NCBI GenBank assembly: GCA_905116865.2 | Contig: CAJHNH020002558.1 | Coordinates: forward strand, 227,432 to 291,431 | From: Candidula unifasciata | Lineage: Eukaryota > Mollusca > Gastropoda > Stylommatophora > Geomitridae | Direction: 5' to 3' | DNA length: 64,000 nt | Shown here: positions 13,141 to 23,719 of the stretch, in pieces | Position numbering within the stretch: position 1 is the first letter of the stretch | Layout: the number at the start of each line of letters is the position of its first letter | Notes under the pieces: generated by a model | The model's input: only the letters and a program-made list of their open reading frames with translations | Told to the model about the DNA's origin: nothing | Database searches by the model: none | Translations under genes and position numbers: made by a program

Positions 13141-13305
13141 GGGGGGGTGCCGCTGTGCCTGGGTTTCCATTCATGCTGCTCAGCTTTTACTTTTTTATTG
13201 TTGCAGCTGAGCTTGAGTTTCTACTTCTGCGGCTCAGCTTTTACTGTTTTATTCTTGCAGCTGAGCCTGAGTTTCTACTCCTGCTGCTCACTGTTATGTC
13301 GCGAT
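12655..13305 (+). repeat. 54-bp minisatellite, about 12 copies
   Basis: The unit is TTGTTGCAGCTGTGCCTGAG, TTTCTACTCCTGCTGCTCAG, CTTTTACTGTTTTA. Since 54 is divisible by 3, two plus-strand frames stay open as Leu/Phe-rich repeats; these are not evidence of a gene. A G-run (about 27) interrupts it at 13,121-13,147. Confidence 0.9.
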
Positions 13306-13394
13306 ACACACACGTGTTTCAGCTGTTCAGCCCTATGTTGAGTTCATCGCATTTGGTTTCGTTGGATGTAATCGATCGATCAGTTTGTTTTCTC

Positions 13395-13690
13395 TGAGTG
13401 GCTACCTACAAGTTTGTCGTACCATCCTGAGATTTCAAACAAAATTTCTGCCTGGACGACAGACCAGTCATTCAGTAGCATTTCCTTTGCAGAACCTTGC
13501 TCCCATAACAACCCTCCGGAAAACTTCTCGATCACAGGCAAGATGTCTGGCGTTTGATACACCCATCAGGAGATCATCTGCCACATCCTGCACCCATCTT
13601 CTCTTTGGCCTTCCTCTTCCTCTCTTCCCAGACATATTTCCCTCCATTATTGCTCTCTCCAAGCTTTCGTGACGTTTCAAGTGACCAAAA
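13395..13690 (-). mobile_element. LINE C-terminal fragment
   Basis: The minus strand reads K-R-H-E-S-L-E-R-A-I-M-E-G-N, then G-K-R-G-R-G-R-P-K-R-R-W-V-Q-D-V and R-R-V-V-M-G-A-R-F-C: the standard LINE ORF end. The open frame (70 codons) suggests a moderately young copy. Confidence 0.65.
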
Positions 13691-14121
13691 TATTCCAGTT
13701 CTCTTTGTTTTATCGTCTTTAATAACCGACAATAATAGACGACAGACCAAAAAGGATTATCTCAGATACCCAGTTCAGCCTGCAAAAAAAGTTATAAAGG
13801 CACCCATAAATTCTACACCAGCGGTGTGTCACATGCAATCCCCCATGCGGGTAGGAAGGTTGGGAGCAATGATTGTCTGTTACCTTTTAAGAGCCAGGTG
13901 TGATGCTTCAGACATTTAAAAGATGTACATAGCAGGCAATTTAGACTCAGTATTCCAGTGGTACGTTGTGTCAGAGAATTGTGTTTTCTCACTTTCTTAC
14001 ACGATGGGGTGAACAGGACTGACAATACATGTATGTATTTACAAATCTTTGTAAATATGGGCGATCAGAGCTGAGAGAGTGTACTCAGATGTGCTGTCCA
14101 AAACAGCATCCCTGGCTGTTC

Positions 14122-16416
14122 TCAGGCTGTAGACAACATCTCCATTGTTTGAAAGCTTGTTCCACCCTTCCTGGTTGGTTGAAATTTTTCTGCACTGGTC
14201 AACGGTTCATTGTGATAGCTACAGGCCAGCTTATGATTGTCTGCCCAGTTAAACAGTTTCTGACACCTCAGGCACTTACTGACTGCAGCTTTCCCTGGCG
14301 CTCCGGTCCGCGTTAATATCAATGTGGAATCATTGATCAGTGAAGAGACCAGAGACACAACATTTGCTTGGAGAACACATTTCTCTTTAAGTTTATTACT
14401 ATCCTTTTCTTCATCCTTTCTGTCAGACATGTGTAGTCCATTGTGTACTTTGTGGAGTTTCCTCCTGTTGCATGTACAGCTGTTTGTCTGACCCAGCTGA
14501 TTTTTATGACTTTCTGATATAGCTGGGATTGTAGCCGTGGAATGTTTTGTGTTTGTTAGGGAATCAATGTTTGCAATTTGAGACGACAGAGTCCACGTAG
14601 CTGCCGGCTGAACATCTAATGCAGGTCTGTTCTGTGCAGATAGACTCTCTGACTGGCCATCTACTGCAGATGTCTTCTGTGCAGATGGACTGTCTGACTG
14701 AACTGCTGATCGTAGTGAATTAGGCGATATCACACCTGAGATCTGGTGATCAATACCCTCTTTCAGCTTCACCGAGCTCTGAACCACGTATAAGGAATGT
14801 CTCCAGGATTTCTTCTCCCCACCCACAGTCTTATTGCTAACTCTTGAACTTGTGCTCCTTTTGGGATGTGTGCGTTTTGCTCTGTCTGCCACCTGAGCAG
14901 ATTTTTCTATGAGCTGTACCATATCAGTCTTTGCCCTGTCTGTATTGATTACTTCTGAACCCATCTCTGTCATTCTGAGTTTCTCTAGTTTGTCTGTTAG
15001 TTCTCTTGTTGAGTTCTCGCTGAAAATTCGATCTTTCTCCGAATCAGTAAAACGTGGATGTGTTCTACTGGATGTGTAATTACATACTACAGTTCTCTCA
15101 TTGGATGTGATGTTACTGCATGCTGTATTTTTCTCATTGGACGTGATTTTATTACATGGCACAGTTCTTTCACTGGAGGTGATTTTGCTGCACTGTAGGA
15201 TGGGGTAGAATCCGGTGCTTGGAGAGAGGCTAGCAGTGGAGCTGTGTGATGTGTGACTAGATACCGGTACTTCGCCACACATCTTGTGTGAATAAAACGA
15301 TGATTTCTTAGTTGTCCTCGCAATCTCACCATTGCTATGTGTCTGTTGTCAGACTTGTTTACTGTCGTTTGTGAGCTGTTCTTGAGCAGTGCTTCACATC
15401 TCTCCAGACGAGTTTGCAAGTTGAATAGCTCTGCATTCTTGTCTACTAGTCTACTGTGAAGAACTTTCAGTTCATTGAGAAGGTTCATGTTTTCTTGCTG
15501 CAGAGCTTCAAGGCGTATGTCCATCTCCGGCGTGTTACAGCCACAGTTCTGACATCTGTGTTGCAGGGATACCCACACAGCCTCTGTCAAACTCAATCTG
15601 GGGTCGAGACCCATCATCCTGAAACAGGCCAGGTGGTCAGAAACCAGCCTGTCACATACAGCGGACAAGCCATTAAGGCTATCAGATATTCGACTCTCCC
15701 AGTCAGTTTCCTCATCAGTACCTAGGTCACAAGTACCCCTGATCATAGAGTGGTCTCTAAAACATACCGTGTCCTTGTTATCTGGCCGAGAATGATAACT
15801 CCACTTGTACCCTGTATTTTTCTCCTGTACATAGCTGTCTGTCATTGAACCTCGCGTGTGGCAGTGATTCCCGTCTCTTGGCTGTCCCCGGTTTTTGCTC
15901 TGTCTCCAAAACGTACCCTTAACGGTCGAAGTTTTATTGTCCACCAAGGAAGCTAGATCCCCTTTGAAAGTAGAGTTTCTTATCTGAGAGCTGCTGACAG
16001 ATCTATCTAAACATCTTCCCAGTGGGGGACACATCTTTTTGAGGCATTGATTATGCATCAGACAACAGAAATCATTATTGCACGCTGGAGTAGATGTATC
16101 AATATCACAGTCCTGTTTCAAAGAGCCGGTGCCACATTCAGAATCACACTTTCTACACATGCTCGTTTTGGCGTAACAGCTGCTCTCCCCGAAGCCTTTC
16201 TTAGGTTTGGCTAGCAGTGCAGCATTGCATGCTTGCATGAGGCGCTGTGCTGTGTTGGCGACATCCGCCAAGATGGCTGCAATTTTCAGCCGCTGCCTTC
16301 GCTGTTTATCCACCATTTGTAGAGCCTGTTTGTACCTGGCGACTCCAGCGTTGCGCTCCACTTGTAGGTGAGCTGTTAGCCAGGACTGGAACGTCGAGTA
16401 GTTCTCTCGCAGCACC
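14122..16416 (-). CDS. exon 2 (terminal) of the same minus-strand gene; frame shift near 15.1-15.28 kb
   Basis: The acceptor is GAATTCCAG|GG at 16,417. AG from exon 1 plus the first G gives Arg, followed by V-L-R-E-N-Y-S. The first ~110 codons are helical and basic (K-Q-R-R-Q-R-L-K). A Cys-rich segment follows with C-R-K-C and C-C-L-M-H. A leucine-rich coiled coil (L-E-A-L-Q-Q-E-N-M-N-L-L-N-E-L-K-V-L) lies near 15.4-15.5 kb. This frame ends at 15,087. From 15,282 another frame is open for 386 codons, Ser/Thr-rich, ending with a motif C-L-R-C...C-S-Y-H (C-x2-C-x13-C-x2-H, presumably zinc-binding) and TGA at 14,122-14,124. The overlap holds a 36-bp tandem repeat that is readable in both frames. 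The two frames together look like one long terminal exon. The shift direction is the same as in exon 1, consistent with single-base deletions in the assembly. Confidence 0.55.
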
Positions 16417-17366
16417 CTGGAATTCACAAATATCAGAGTCAGTCGTGGATTCAGCATTCACATCACATCATGGACGCTACAACATGTTTTAAATATCACT
16501 TTTGCGATTCGACTCGATTCGACAGTGAAGATGACCTCCCTCCCCCGCCCCCAAAAACAGTTGTAACGGACTGTTTCCTCCTTTTTCGACCCCCCCCCCC
16601 CCCCTAATTTTCTGCTGATCACGTTGCCAATTTCACATTCTTTAGGTATTAACATCACTGGTGTGGGTATTAACCGTTTATTACTATACTGTCGCATTAT
16701 AATAATTATATTGCAAGTTCGTTAAATCATACAAATATTTAAATTAATCTACAAATCCCATTATAAACACCAAATAATTAAAACACAAAATAATTAAAAA
16801 TTTCCATCCTATAAATATTATGGATATAACTGTATACATGTCACTATATAAATATAAACACCACATCACTGGCAGCGCAACATAACTGAAATTACCCACC
16901 TGTAAACATAACAGGATACAAATTAAAATAACAGCACCGTATAGATAAATGAGTTAATCTAACAATGTAAGGATAATAGAGGTACCGTGACACTGTAAAT
17001 ATATTATGTTTCACATGGCACAATTTCTGATAGTTCACATCACACTATTTCTCATAGTAAATTGCACTCTAAATCGCATAGTTCACATCCAGTGTTCTCA
17101 TACTTCAAATCAACTCATATCCCAAAGTCGACGTAACACTCTTTCTTGTAGTTCACACAAAACTATATCACGCATCATACCGTATCTCTCAGTTAATATC
17201 ACGCCATATTCCATAGTGCATAACACATTGTATCGCAAAGTTCAAATCGTACTACGAAGAATCTAATTCACACACACACACACACACAGACAAGCACACA
17301 CACGCGCGCGAGCACTCACTACAAAACAGTGATCTAATCAACCAGTGGGTAGTATATGATGTTTAC
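16417..17366 (-). other. intron of the minus-strand gene
   Basis: GTAAAC...TTCCAG on the minus strand. It contains a C-run (16,590-16,604), an AT-rich block and, next to the donor, a degenerate ~30-bp repeat (about 17,000-17,262, core ATAGTTCACATCACACT) plus a short CA run. Confidence 0.6.
17000..17262. repeat. degenerate ~30-bp tandem repeat in the minus-gene intron
   Basis: Recurring CATAGTTCACAT-like and ACACT/ACTAT segments about every 30 bases, ending about 100 bases from the exon-1 donor. Confidence 0.55.
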
Positions 17367-18240
17367 CTTGTAACCAAGAGATTTCCCGTGACGTTGGTCC
17401 TTAGAAACGTGTCCACTTGGCTCCTGATGTCTTCATCAACGCTGACATCTTTGACGTCTTTGGCTGCCAGTTGATGGCGCCCCAGGAGCCTCTTGATTGC
17501 TGGCTCTGACGTGGCCACTTGCTCCAGGACTTGTACGTTTGACAGGTGAATCTCCTGAAGGCTGTCTAGGACCTGAGACTCTTTCATAACGCCGACGTCT
17601 TGTAGCTTCTGGAATATGTCTTTTTCGTTTAGGTGTGAAAACTCATTGGCGTCTTGGTCTTGCGCCTCATCCACTACATCGTGTTCATTTGGTTTTGAGC
17701 ATTCCTTAGCAACTTCATTTGTCAAGAGGTTCTTGGCTTGTGAATCTTTCACACAATTCATTGCTCCTAGAAGACAATTTTCACTGCTATTATATTTAAA
17801 GAATTCGTTGGTGTTATCGTCTTTGAATGATTATCTTTGTCTTCATCCTTCAGATGCTGAGGTATATCATTCATTGTTGCAGTATATCGACTTGTATCAT
17901 CCGCCTCCTCGTTTGCACTGTCATCAGTACTGTTATTGCTGTTGTTTATCTCTCTGACACTGTTACCCATTCTTGCAGAAGTGCATTCGGTTACCGAATG
18001 CTGGCGTCGTCTGTGTTTAGGACATATCTGTGGCCACGATGAACTGTGTATTTCAACTGGAAAATTATTTATGTGCACGCAGTGTTGACATTTCTCCTGT
18101 GTCGGTGTGGCCACTTCTCCACATGACGGGCATGTTTGTCTTTGATCAGCGCCGTTATCAGCGCCACTGAATGTGGTATTGACATTGAATTCAATATTCG
18201 TAAAGGCAATATTGATATACGGATCTGAACTGGTTTCCAT
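17367..18240 (-). CDS. exon 1 of unrecognised zinc-motif/coiled-coil protein (apparent frameshift inside)
   Basis: The start is the ATG at 18,240-18,238 (context ACAATGG, in-frame TAA upstream). The first part shows a C-P-S-C...C-Q-H-C pair with 10 residues between, like a small zinc ribbon, then an acidic Ser/Asn-rich stretch. That frame stops at 17,767. A second frame, open from about 17,831, carries the same acidic composition (residues N-E-F-F-K-Y-N, later V-K-D-S-Q-A-K-N) and runs as an amphipathic helical region to the donor. The exon ends after the first two bases of an Arg codon (ACAAG|GTAAAC, intron from 17,366 down), and this codon is completed exactly by exon 2. The frame change fits one missing base in the assembly or a real lesion; no intron-like GT...AG is visible there. 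I do not recognise the family. Confidence 0.55.
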
Positions 18241-18256
18241 TGTCAAGTTTAGCCTA

Positions 18257-18266
18257 CTTTTTTATA
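18257..18266 (-). promoter_or_regulatory. TATA-like sequence upstream of minus-gene start
   Basis: The minus strand reads TATAAAAAAG about 17-26 bases before the proposed ATG at 18,240. That is close for a TATA box of this ATG, so it could instead be part of the 5' leader. Only the sequence match supports it. Confidence 0.15.
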
Positions 18267-19430
18267 GTTGTCTTTTCCTCAAAGGTCCAGCTGTAGTTAA
18301 GGACGTTGCTCAACCAACCGCAGCATGTTGTGGTTTTTCAGGCAAGTTTACGTTTACTCCATTGCTTTCTGGACGGTCGGCTTCTCGATACCACTGTCGA
18401 AACCAACGCAAGGCCTGCAGCTGGGATCAAATCCGACACCCCGGCATTACGAAGCGCGTTCGCAACGCCTAAGCCACAGACGCTGACAGCTGTAGGCGGT
18501 CACTAAATCTGTTTGTCCTAGAACTAAAGTTGCTCGTTGTTAGCTTTGCCTCGAAATTTGTTCAGCTGTTTGTTTATTAGCTGAAGCTTTCATAGGTGAA
18601 TCTGTCTGTTTCTTCCCACTATCCATATGGTCATCATCATTTAACAGGAGAAGTTAACTGGCCTCTTCAGGTAGCCGCCCCTTTAACTGAAACATAAACA
18701 AACATGCAGCATGTCCTGAGTGTTTGATTATGTTTTTATTATCGTATAGTCTACTTTCTAAACTAGCCCAAAAAAAAAAAAAAAATAAAAACTACGTCCG
18801 AGTCACAAAACGTTAATTGCGCGAGTCTAAGTCGCGCGACTCGAGTTCCGACCGTTGCCCAAAAGTAACTAGTCTAACTGTGGGAGAAGTCCTGCTACAC
18901 TATAGCCTGCAACAATCAGACTAACAGTAATGCTTGAACTATGATTCTTGTCCCTGTCATTGCTAGACCCGGCTCAGTTCCCTCCAGCGGTGATATATTT
19001 CATGCAGTAACACTTACTGTTTCACGATTTATCACGCTTTATCAGCGGCTGCAAGTTTGTAATTTCATACTTGTCCGACTTCAGAGAGAAATGAGAGGGA
19101 TTATAGATCCCGTCCCGTGATGTCCAGATAGCACAGTTCCAACACAACCAATGTTTACCCTGTTCTTGTAGATAACTCAGCACTTACCACAGTCAATATT
19201 TCAGCTTCAAGTGTCTCGCGGCTAAGGCGATCATTCGTTCTACAACAGCCCTTCTCTAGTTTTCATCAAATTTTTCAAATTATCACGGCCGTAATTTTTT
19301 TCTGTCGGCACGTGACTAAGGCGCTTCGGTCGCGCCTGGTAATTTCTAAATACCTGGTTCAAAAGCAGCAGACTGTTTGGCAGCATATCGTTATGCGTTG
19401 ATTTCGAGATTTGTTTGGAACGCCATCGTT
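18267..19430. other. no gene recognised upstream of the minus gene
   Basis: The region could contain the 5' exon of the plus gene or a shared promoter, but no exon with a phase-1 donor was convincing. It has an A-run near 18,771. A small frame (18,306-18,506) has no supporting signals. Confidence 0.3.
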
Positions 19431-19439
19431 CATAACTGG

Positions 19440-19630
19440 CAAACTAAAAGTAAAGTTACCCTTTTCCACGCTTTCAGGCATATTGGGCATATGTACACAG
19501 ACCTGCATTTTATAGACGAATCGGCGCTTGTGGGTGATGTGGTCAATATCACCCCGACCGCCTTTACTTCCAAGGACTGCACCTGAAACGCATTCAAGGC
19601 TGGGTAGACATGGGATCGCAAACGTCATGT
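19440..19630 (-). mobile_element. SINE family B copy, truncated
   Basis: It has CTTTTCCACGCTTTCAGGCA, then ATAGACGAATCGGC and GTGGGTGATGTGGTCA, the family B body. The tRNA-type head is missing or decayed. Confidence 0.6.
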
Positions 19631-19656
19631 TTTAGCAAATTACCCAACGTAAAATT

Positions 19657-19993
19657 ACTTAGTAAAACTACAAACTACTGAACTTGAAAAAGCGCTTAGT
19701 AAAACAAAACAGTCAAACAATGATGGGGTTGGTTCTGCAACGCCCAGTACGTTATACTCAACTAACTGTACGTTACCAGGATTAGATTTGAAGGTGTTGA
19801 AAGAAGAGAAAGGAAGATATGGAAAAAAACAATTGCAAGAACTTACTAAAGATAAGATCTCGCGCACTTGTTGTGGAAGATTCGTCTTAGCGGCAGCGTT
19901 TCTTGCAAGTCACTCTCGCCATTGCCATAAGCTGAGATTTATATGCCTCCCTTTAGATAGAACACTATCTTCTGGAAAGACGGAAATGTGCTA
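19657..19993 (+). other. unassigned open stretch, helix-like then repeat-like
   Basis: A frame open from about 19,655 reads L-V-K-L-Q-T-T-E-L-E-K-A-L-S-K, later L-K-V-L-K-E-E-K-G-R-Y-G-K-K-Q-L, resembling coiled coil. Its last third (near 19,905) matches a dispersed motif TTGCAAGTCACTCTC also at 40,631. It lacks a convincing acceptor or donor, so it may be a transposon ORF remnant. Confidence 0.15.
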
Positions 19994-20329
19994 GCAACAA
20001 AAACAGAAGACAAGAGAAAATGGCGTAGACTGTAATATGAAGATTGTGGCTGTAAATCAGGGAGTGTTCGATGACAGATGCGTGACAAACTACAGTGTTG
20101 TGACTGTCAAACATACAGACACTCTATCCTAATATTGGCTGCCGCTATTGTAATAGCTGTTCTCAAGTTCCCATCATCTATTAGTAAACGAAACCAGCGT
20201 TAACATGATCTTTACTGAACACTGTATCACACAGATCTGTAAGGTCAGGGGTCGATCTGCTCAAGCATGGAGTATGCTACAGTTTATTCATTAACCGCTA
20301 CAGGTTTGAGGTTTTGAAAAATGGATTAA

Positions 20330-20690
20330 CATCATGGCACACGGATGTTACCCATAAGTGCCCCGTTCTTCTTTTAAATCAAGTCTGAGTCCTAAGAAGC
20401 TCAGCACATTACACAAGCTTTGTAGCACCGGCGAGGATCCTAAAATACTTTGGGTAGACTTTCAACTCCAAAGTTTGCCCTGACAGCGCCGTTAGGCTAC
20501 TATTTTCGATTTCCAACTGCCAAGGAATTGTTTGCTTGCGCAGCAATACACCCGGGCGTCCGATCTCTCTACCCTGAGACCTGAGGTATTTACTAGAAGT
20601 CCAAGTCTACGTGAAAAAAATCCTAGCCCTTACCGGGGATTGAAACCGGAACCTCTAGCACTCGACAGGGATAACCACTACAATGGACGA
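20330..20690 (-). mobile_element. SINE family A copy, near full length
   Basis: From left: CATCATGGCACACGGATGTT, ACCCATAAGTGCCCCGTT, CGGCGAGGATCCTAAAATAC, TTTCCAACTGCCAAGGAAT, then the inverted B-box region GGGGATTGAAACCGG. Orientation is by the tRNA-type head on the right. Confidence 0.65.
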
Positions 20691-20699
20691 GGTTAACAG

Positions 20700-21250
20700 A
20701 AGCAGGTCGAAAAGGAATGATGATAGGAAAAAGAACAAGTAGTAGTGGCAGGAGAAGTAGCTACAGCAGTTGCCATTTTTTTTTAAACAGTAGTAGCAGC
20801 TGCAGCTATAGCGTTAAAACATTTTAAATGCTACTTGTAACGATAATAAAGGAAACAAACAAAAGAATAGGAACGTGAATAAAAGCAGTTTTAAAATAAG
20901 AGAAAAAAGATCAGGAAGAATAACAAGCGTAATAACCATATAAGTAGGTCTGGAGAAGGAGAATATACGGAAATAGAAGAATGGCAGTAGTAGTAGTAGT
21001 GGTGGTGGTGTGGTGATTGTGATAGCAGTAACAACAGTAGTAATCAATAGACAGCCAAAAAGAAGTCGAACAGTAATAACACAACACAGAAAAATTACAA
21101 ATAAGAAAATAATAAATACAATGGACTGTTTTGGTCTAATAATATTGAAGATAATGAGGACAAGGAGAAAAACAATAATCAGATAAGAACGTGGCATAAT
21201 AATGAAAGAAAGGAAAATTGGAAGAAATGACTAGACTTATTTAAAGTAGT
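20700..21250. other. A/G-rich sequence, nothing recognised
   Basis: Purine-rich AT-biased DNA with a short (TAG)n/(TGG)n run near 20,985-21,010. A 127-codon minus frame here is hydrophobic and low-complexity, and I give it no weight. Confidence 0.35.
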
Positions 21251-21698
21251 TACCTGCTAAAACATACCCAGTACAGCTTCAGCAAGGGTTTTATCAGCTG
21301 ACTAAAGACGGACAGGCATGAAATACATACACACTGTTACATGGGAAAACCGTTTGCAGAGACGCCGGTGCAGTCGACTCGCCAGCGTCGAACTCACAAA
21401 CACAACAGCGATTAGTATGGCACCCTGGAGAAAAATCAAACTGTCGTTAATCAACGTCTGCTGCCGTGTGCCGGTCCTGACATTACAGCTTTGGCCCCTA
21501 TGAACCATAGACGAATTAGTGTGGGCTTCAGTGGCTAACCGCCCTACGTCAACCACATGAGCCCGATACCATTTCACATACACTCGATTATTGACTTGCT
21601 TCTACGTCGTGAATTATTACACAATTTAGGTTATGTCCCTTTAAGAAGTTATTGGAGAATATTAACTGTGTGGAAAATCGAACGTTTCGGCAGGCCTC

Positions 21699-21710
<12 letters not shown>

Positions 21711-21751
<41 letters not shown>
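21711..21751 (+). repeat. (CT)n microsatellite
   Basis: Preceded by a C-run (21,698-21,707); pure CT for about 40 bases. Confidence 0.9.
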
Positions 21752-21757
<6 letters not shown>

Positions 21758-21784
21758 TCTGCTGACAAAGAACTGGCAGTTATG

Positions 21785-22420
21785 TATGTTATCATCATCC
21801 TGTAACACCGCGTGTCTTTGGATCACTGTCTTTGGATTGCTGACTGTCTGATCAGCTTCCCCCACCCTTGGCGGTCAGAAACGATGGACACCATGGTTGC
21901 ATGCCGGAGGCCTATCCAGTCAGTCAAGTTCTGTATCTGGGTCTTTCTTGATCTGCCTCTTCCCCTCTACTAGGCCCTGTAGTAATGTTTTTCGGAGGCC
22001 GTTATATCTTATTACACGTACCGTTGCATGTTCCGCCTTTTCACTGTAGTTGAAGAGTTGCATTGTTGACAGTTTCTTGGATAATTATACGTCGACTCAT
22101 GTCATTTATAGTGTAGTCTTTGTATGATATGCTAAGTATTTTTCTAAAAGATCGAATTTCCAATGCTTGCATCTTCCTTTCGAGTTCAGCTGTTATGGTT
22201 CACGTTTCACAGCATATGTAAATGTACAAATAGCTAGTGCTCTGAGCAGTCGAAGCTTAGTTTTGCATGAAACGTTTTTTGGATCATATAATGTTTGCTG
22301 TTTGGCAAGGACTGATGTTGTCTGGGCAATCCTAGACATGATTTCTGGTCCGGACACTAAGTCACTGAAAAGGGATCCTAAATATTTGAAATGACTGACT
22401 TGTTATAATGTGTGACCTTT
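21785..22420 (-). mobile_element. LINE reverse-transcriptase ORF C-terminal third
   Basis: The minus strand reads H-F-K-Y-L-G-S-L-F-S-D, then I-M-S-R-I-A-Q-T-T-S-V and K-T-K-L-R-L-L-R-A-L: the YLGS...RI..A...K..LL motif order of LINE RT thumb regions. It continues with stops to a GATGATAAC-type tail at 21,790. Confidence 0.7.
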
Positions 22421-22548
22421 AATATACATCGATGTAGTTCTGGATTATTAGTCATTCCTTGAGGGATTTACCGCAGTGGACACTCTGAGCTAAAGAGGAC
22501 TTGTTGAAGAGTCGCTTTCTGGGTAAAACCAATCCAACAGGACAAGTC

Positions 22549-22684
22549 TTCTTCTTCTTCGTTTTCTTCGTTTTCTTCTTCTTCTTCTTCTTCTTCTTCT
22601 TCTTCTTCTTCTTCTTCTTCTTCTTCTTCTTCTTCTTCTTCTTCTTCTTCTTCTTCTTCTTCTTCTTCTTCTTCTTCTTCTTCT
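22549..22684 (+). repeat. (TTC)n microsatellite
   Basis: About 135 bases of nearly pure TTC, flanked by TTCG variants. Confidence 0.95.
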
Positions 22685-22937
22685 GCTCCTTCTCCTCCTC
22701 CTTCTCCTCTTCTTCTTACTTCAAAGTAAAAATAATGTCAGGTTTGCCAGCACTGCCGGCATTGCAACAAATAGCACACTTAGTTATGATGATGGCATCA
22801 ATTTATTGTTTCCGACTTTACCGTAGTAGTCACACTGTGTGACACTAGTTATCACACACATGGAAGAACCAGACGTATACCAAAATAAATCCCAGGGAGC
22901 GCACTTATTTCATCTGTGAGGGGGACACACACACTGT

Positions 22938-22938
<1 letters not shown>

Positions 22939-23010
<72 letters not shown>
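22939..23010 (+). repeat. (GA)n microsatellite
   Basis: About 70 bases of pure GA. Confidence 0.95.
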
Positions 23011-23013
<3 letters not shown>

Positions 23014-23344
23014 TGTTCAGCTTTCCACAAGGAAAACCCAGTGTTAGGTACTGTCTCTAGCCCGACCGCCTCCTGATTTTTATTACCCGATAATTGAATC
23101 GGTGCTGACTTAATGCTTCCCACAAACACACACCTGTTGTCTCTAGCCTGTCTTTGTAGACCAACAATCTTCAGAGTTCCTGCTGTGTACACACAGCACT
23201 TGCTGGTGTGTTACCTGAGACCAGAAGCTAGAGGAAGTAAGTAAATGACCCCTCCTTTCACGCTTGTGGCGCACCGGACATTTTGAGTTAGACTTTGGGG
23301 CCGTCTGAATCCATGAACCCGCATGGCACTTTTCCGGGCACCCC

Positions 23345-23715
23345 ACAAGCATAGGGACATCATGCTAATCTGTGTGTCACCGTCGTGAAGCAAGTACTTT
23401 GCAGAACGTCGCTCTCCTTACGGTCTACCTAAAAGAAATTTGGTCTCTCAATTGTTCTTCTGCCTCATGTACTTTCAAATTTATGGAGTCACTTATATCC
23501 TGTGCTCACTTTCTATAAGTGGGCCTTAGTGTAAGCATAGGAACAGCATGCTAATCTGTGTGTCACCGTCGTGAAGCAAGTACTTTGCAGAACGTCGCTC
23601 TCATCACGGTCGGCCTGAAAGAAATTCGGTCTCTCGCCAGTTCTCCCGCCTCGTGCACTTTCATATTCAAGGTAGTCATTTAAATCCTGTGCTGACTTCG
23701 TGTAAGTCGGCCCTC
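23345..23715. repeat. 187-bp direct duplication
   Basis: Two adjacent units both start GCATAGG and continue CATGCTAATCTGTGTGTCAC, then GAAGCAAGTACTTTGCAGAA. A related fragment, GCAAGTCGTTTGCACAATGT, occurs at about 53,712, so the unit belongs to a dispersed family. Confidence 0.75.
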
Positions 23716-23719
23716 TGCT

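Noticed and set aside
12609..13397. Hydrophobic 130-codon repeats that look like a membrane protein
   Set aside because: They are a 54-bp minisatellite open in more than one frame; the hydrophobicity comes from the repeat composition.
18306..18506. Possible first exon of the plus gene near the minus-gene start
   Set aside because: No phase-1 donor and no protein-like pattern beyond its start.
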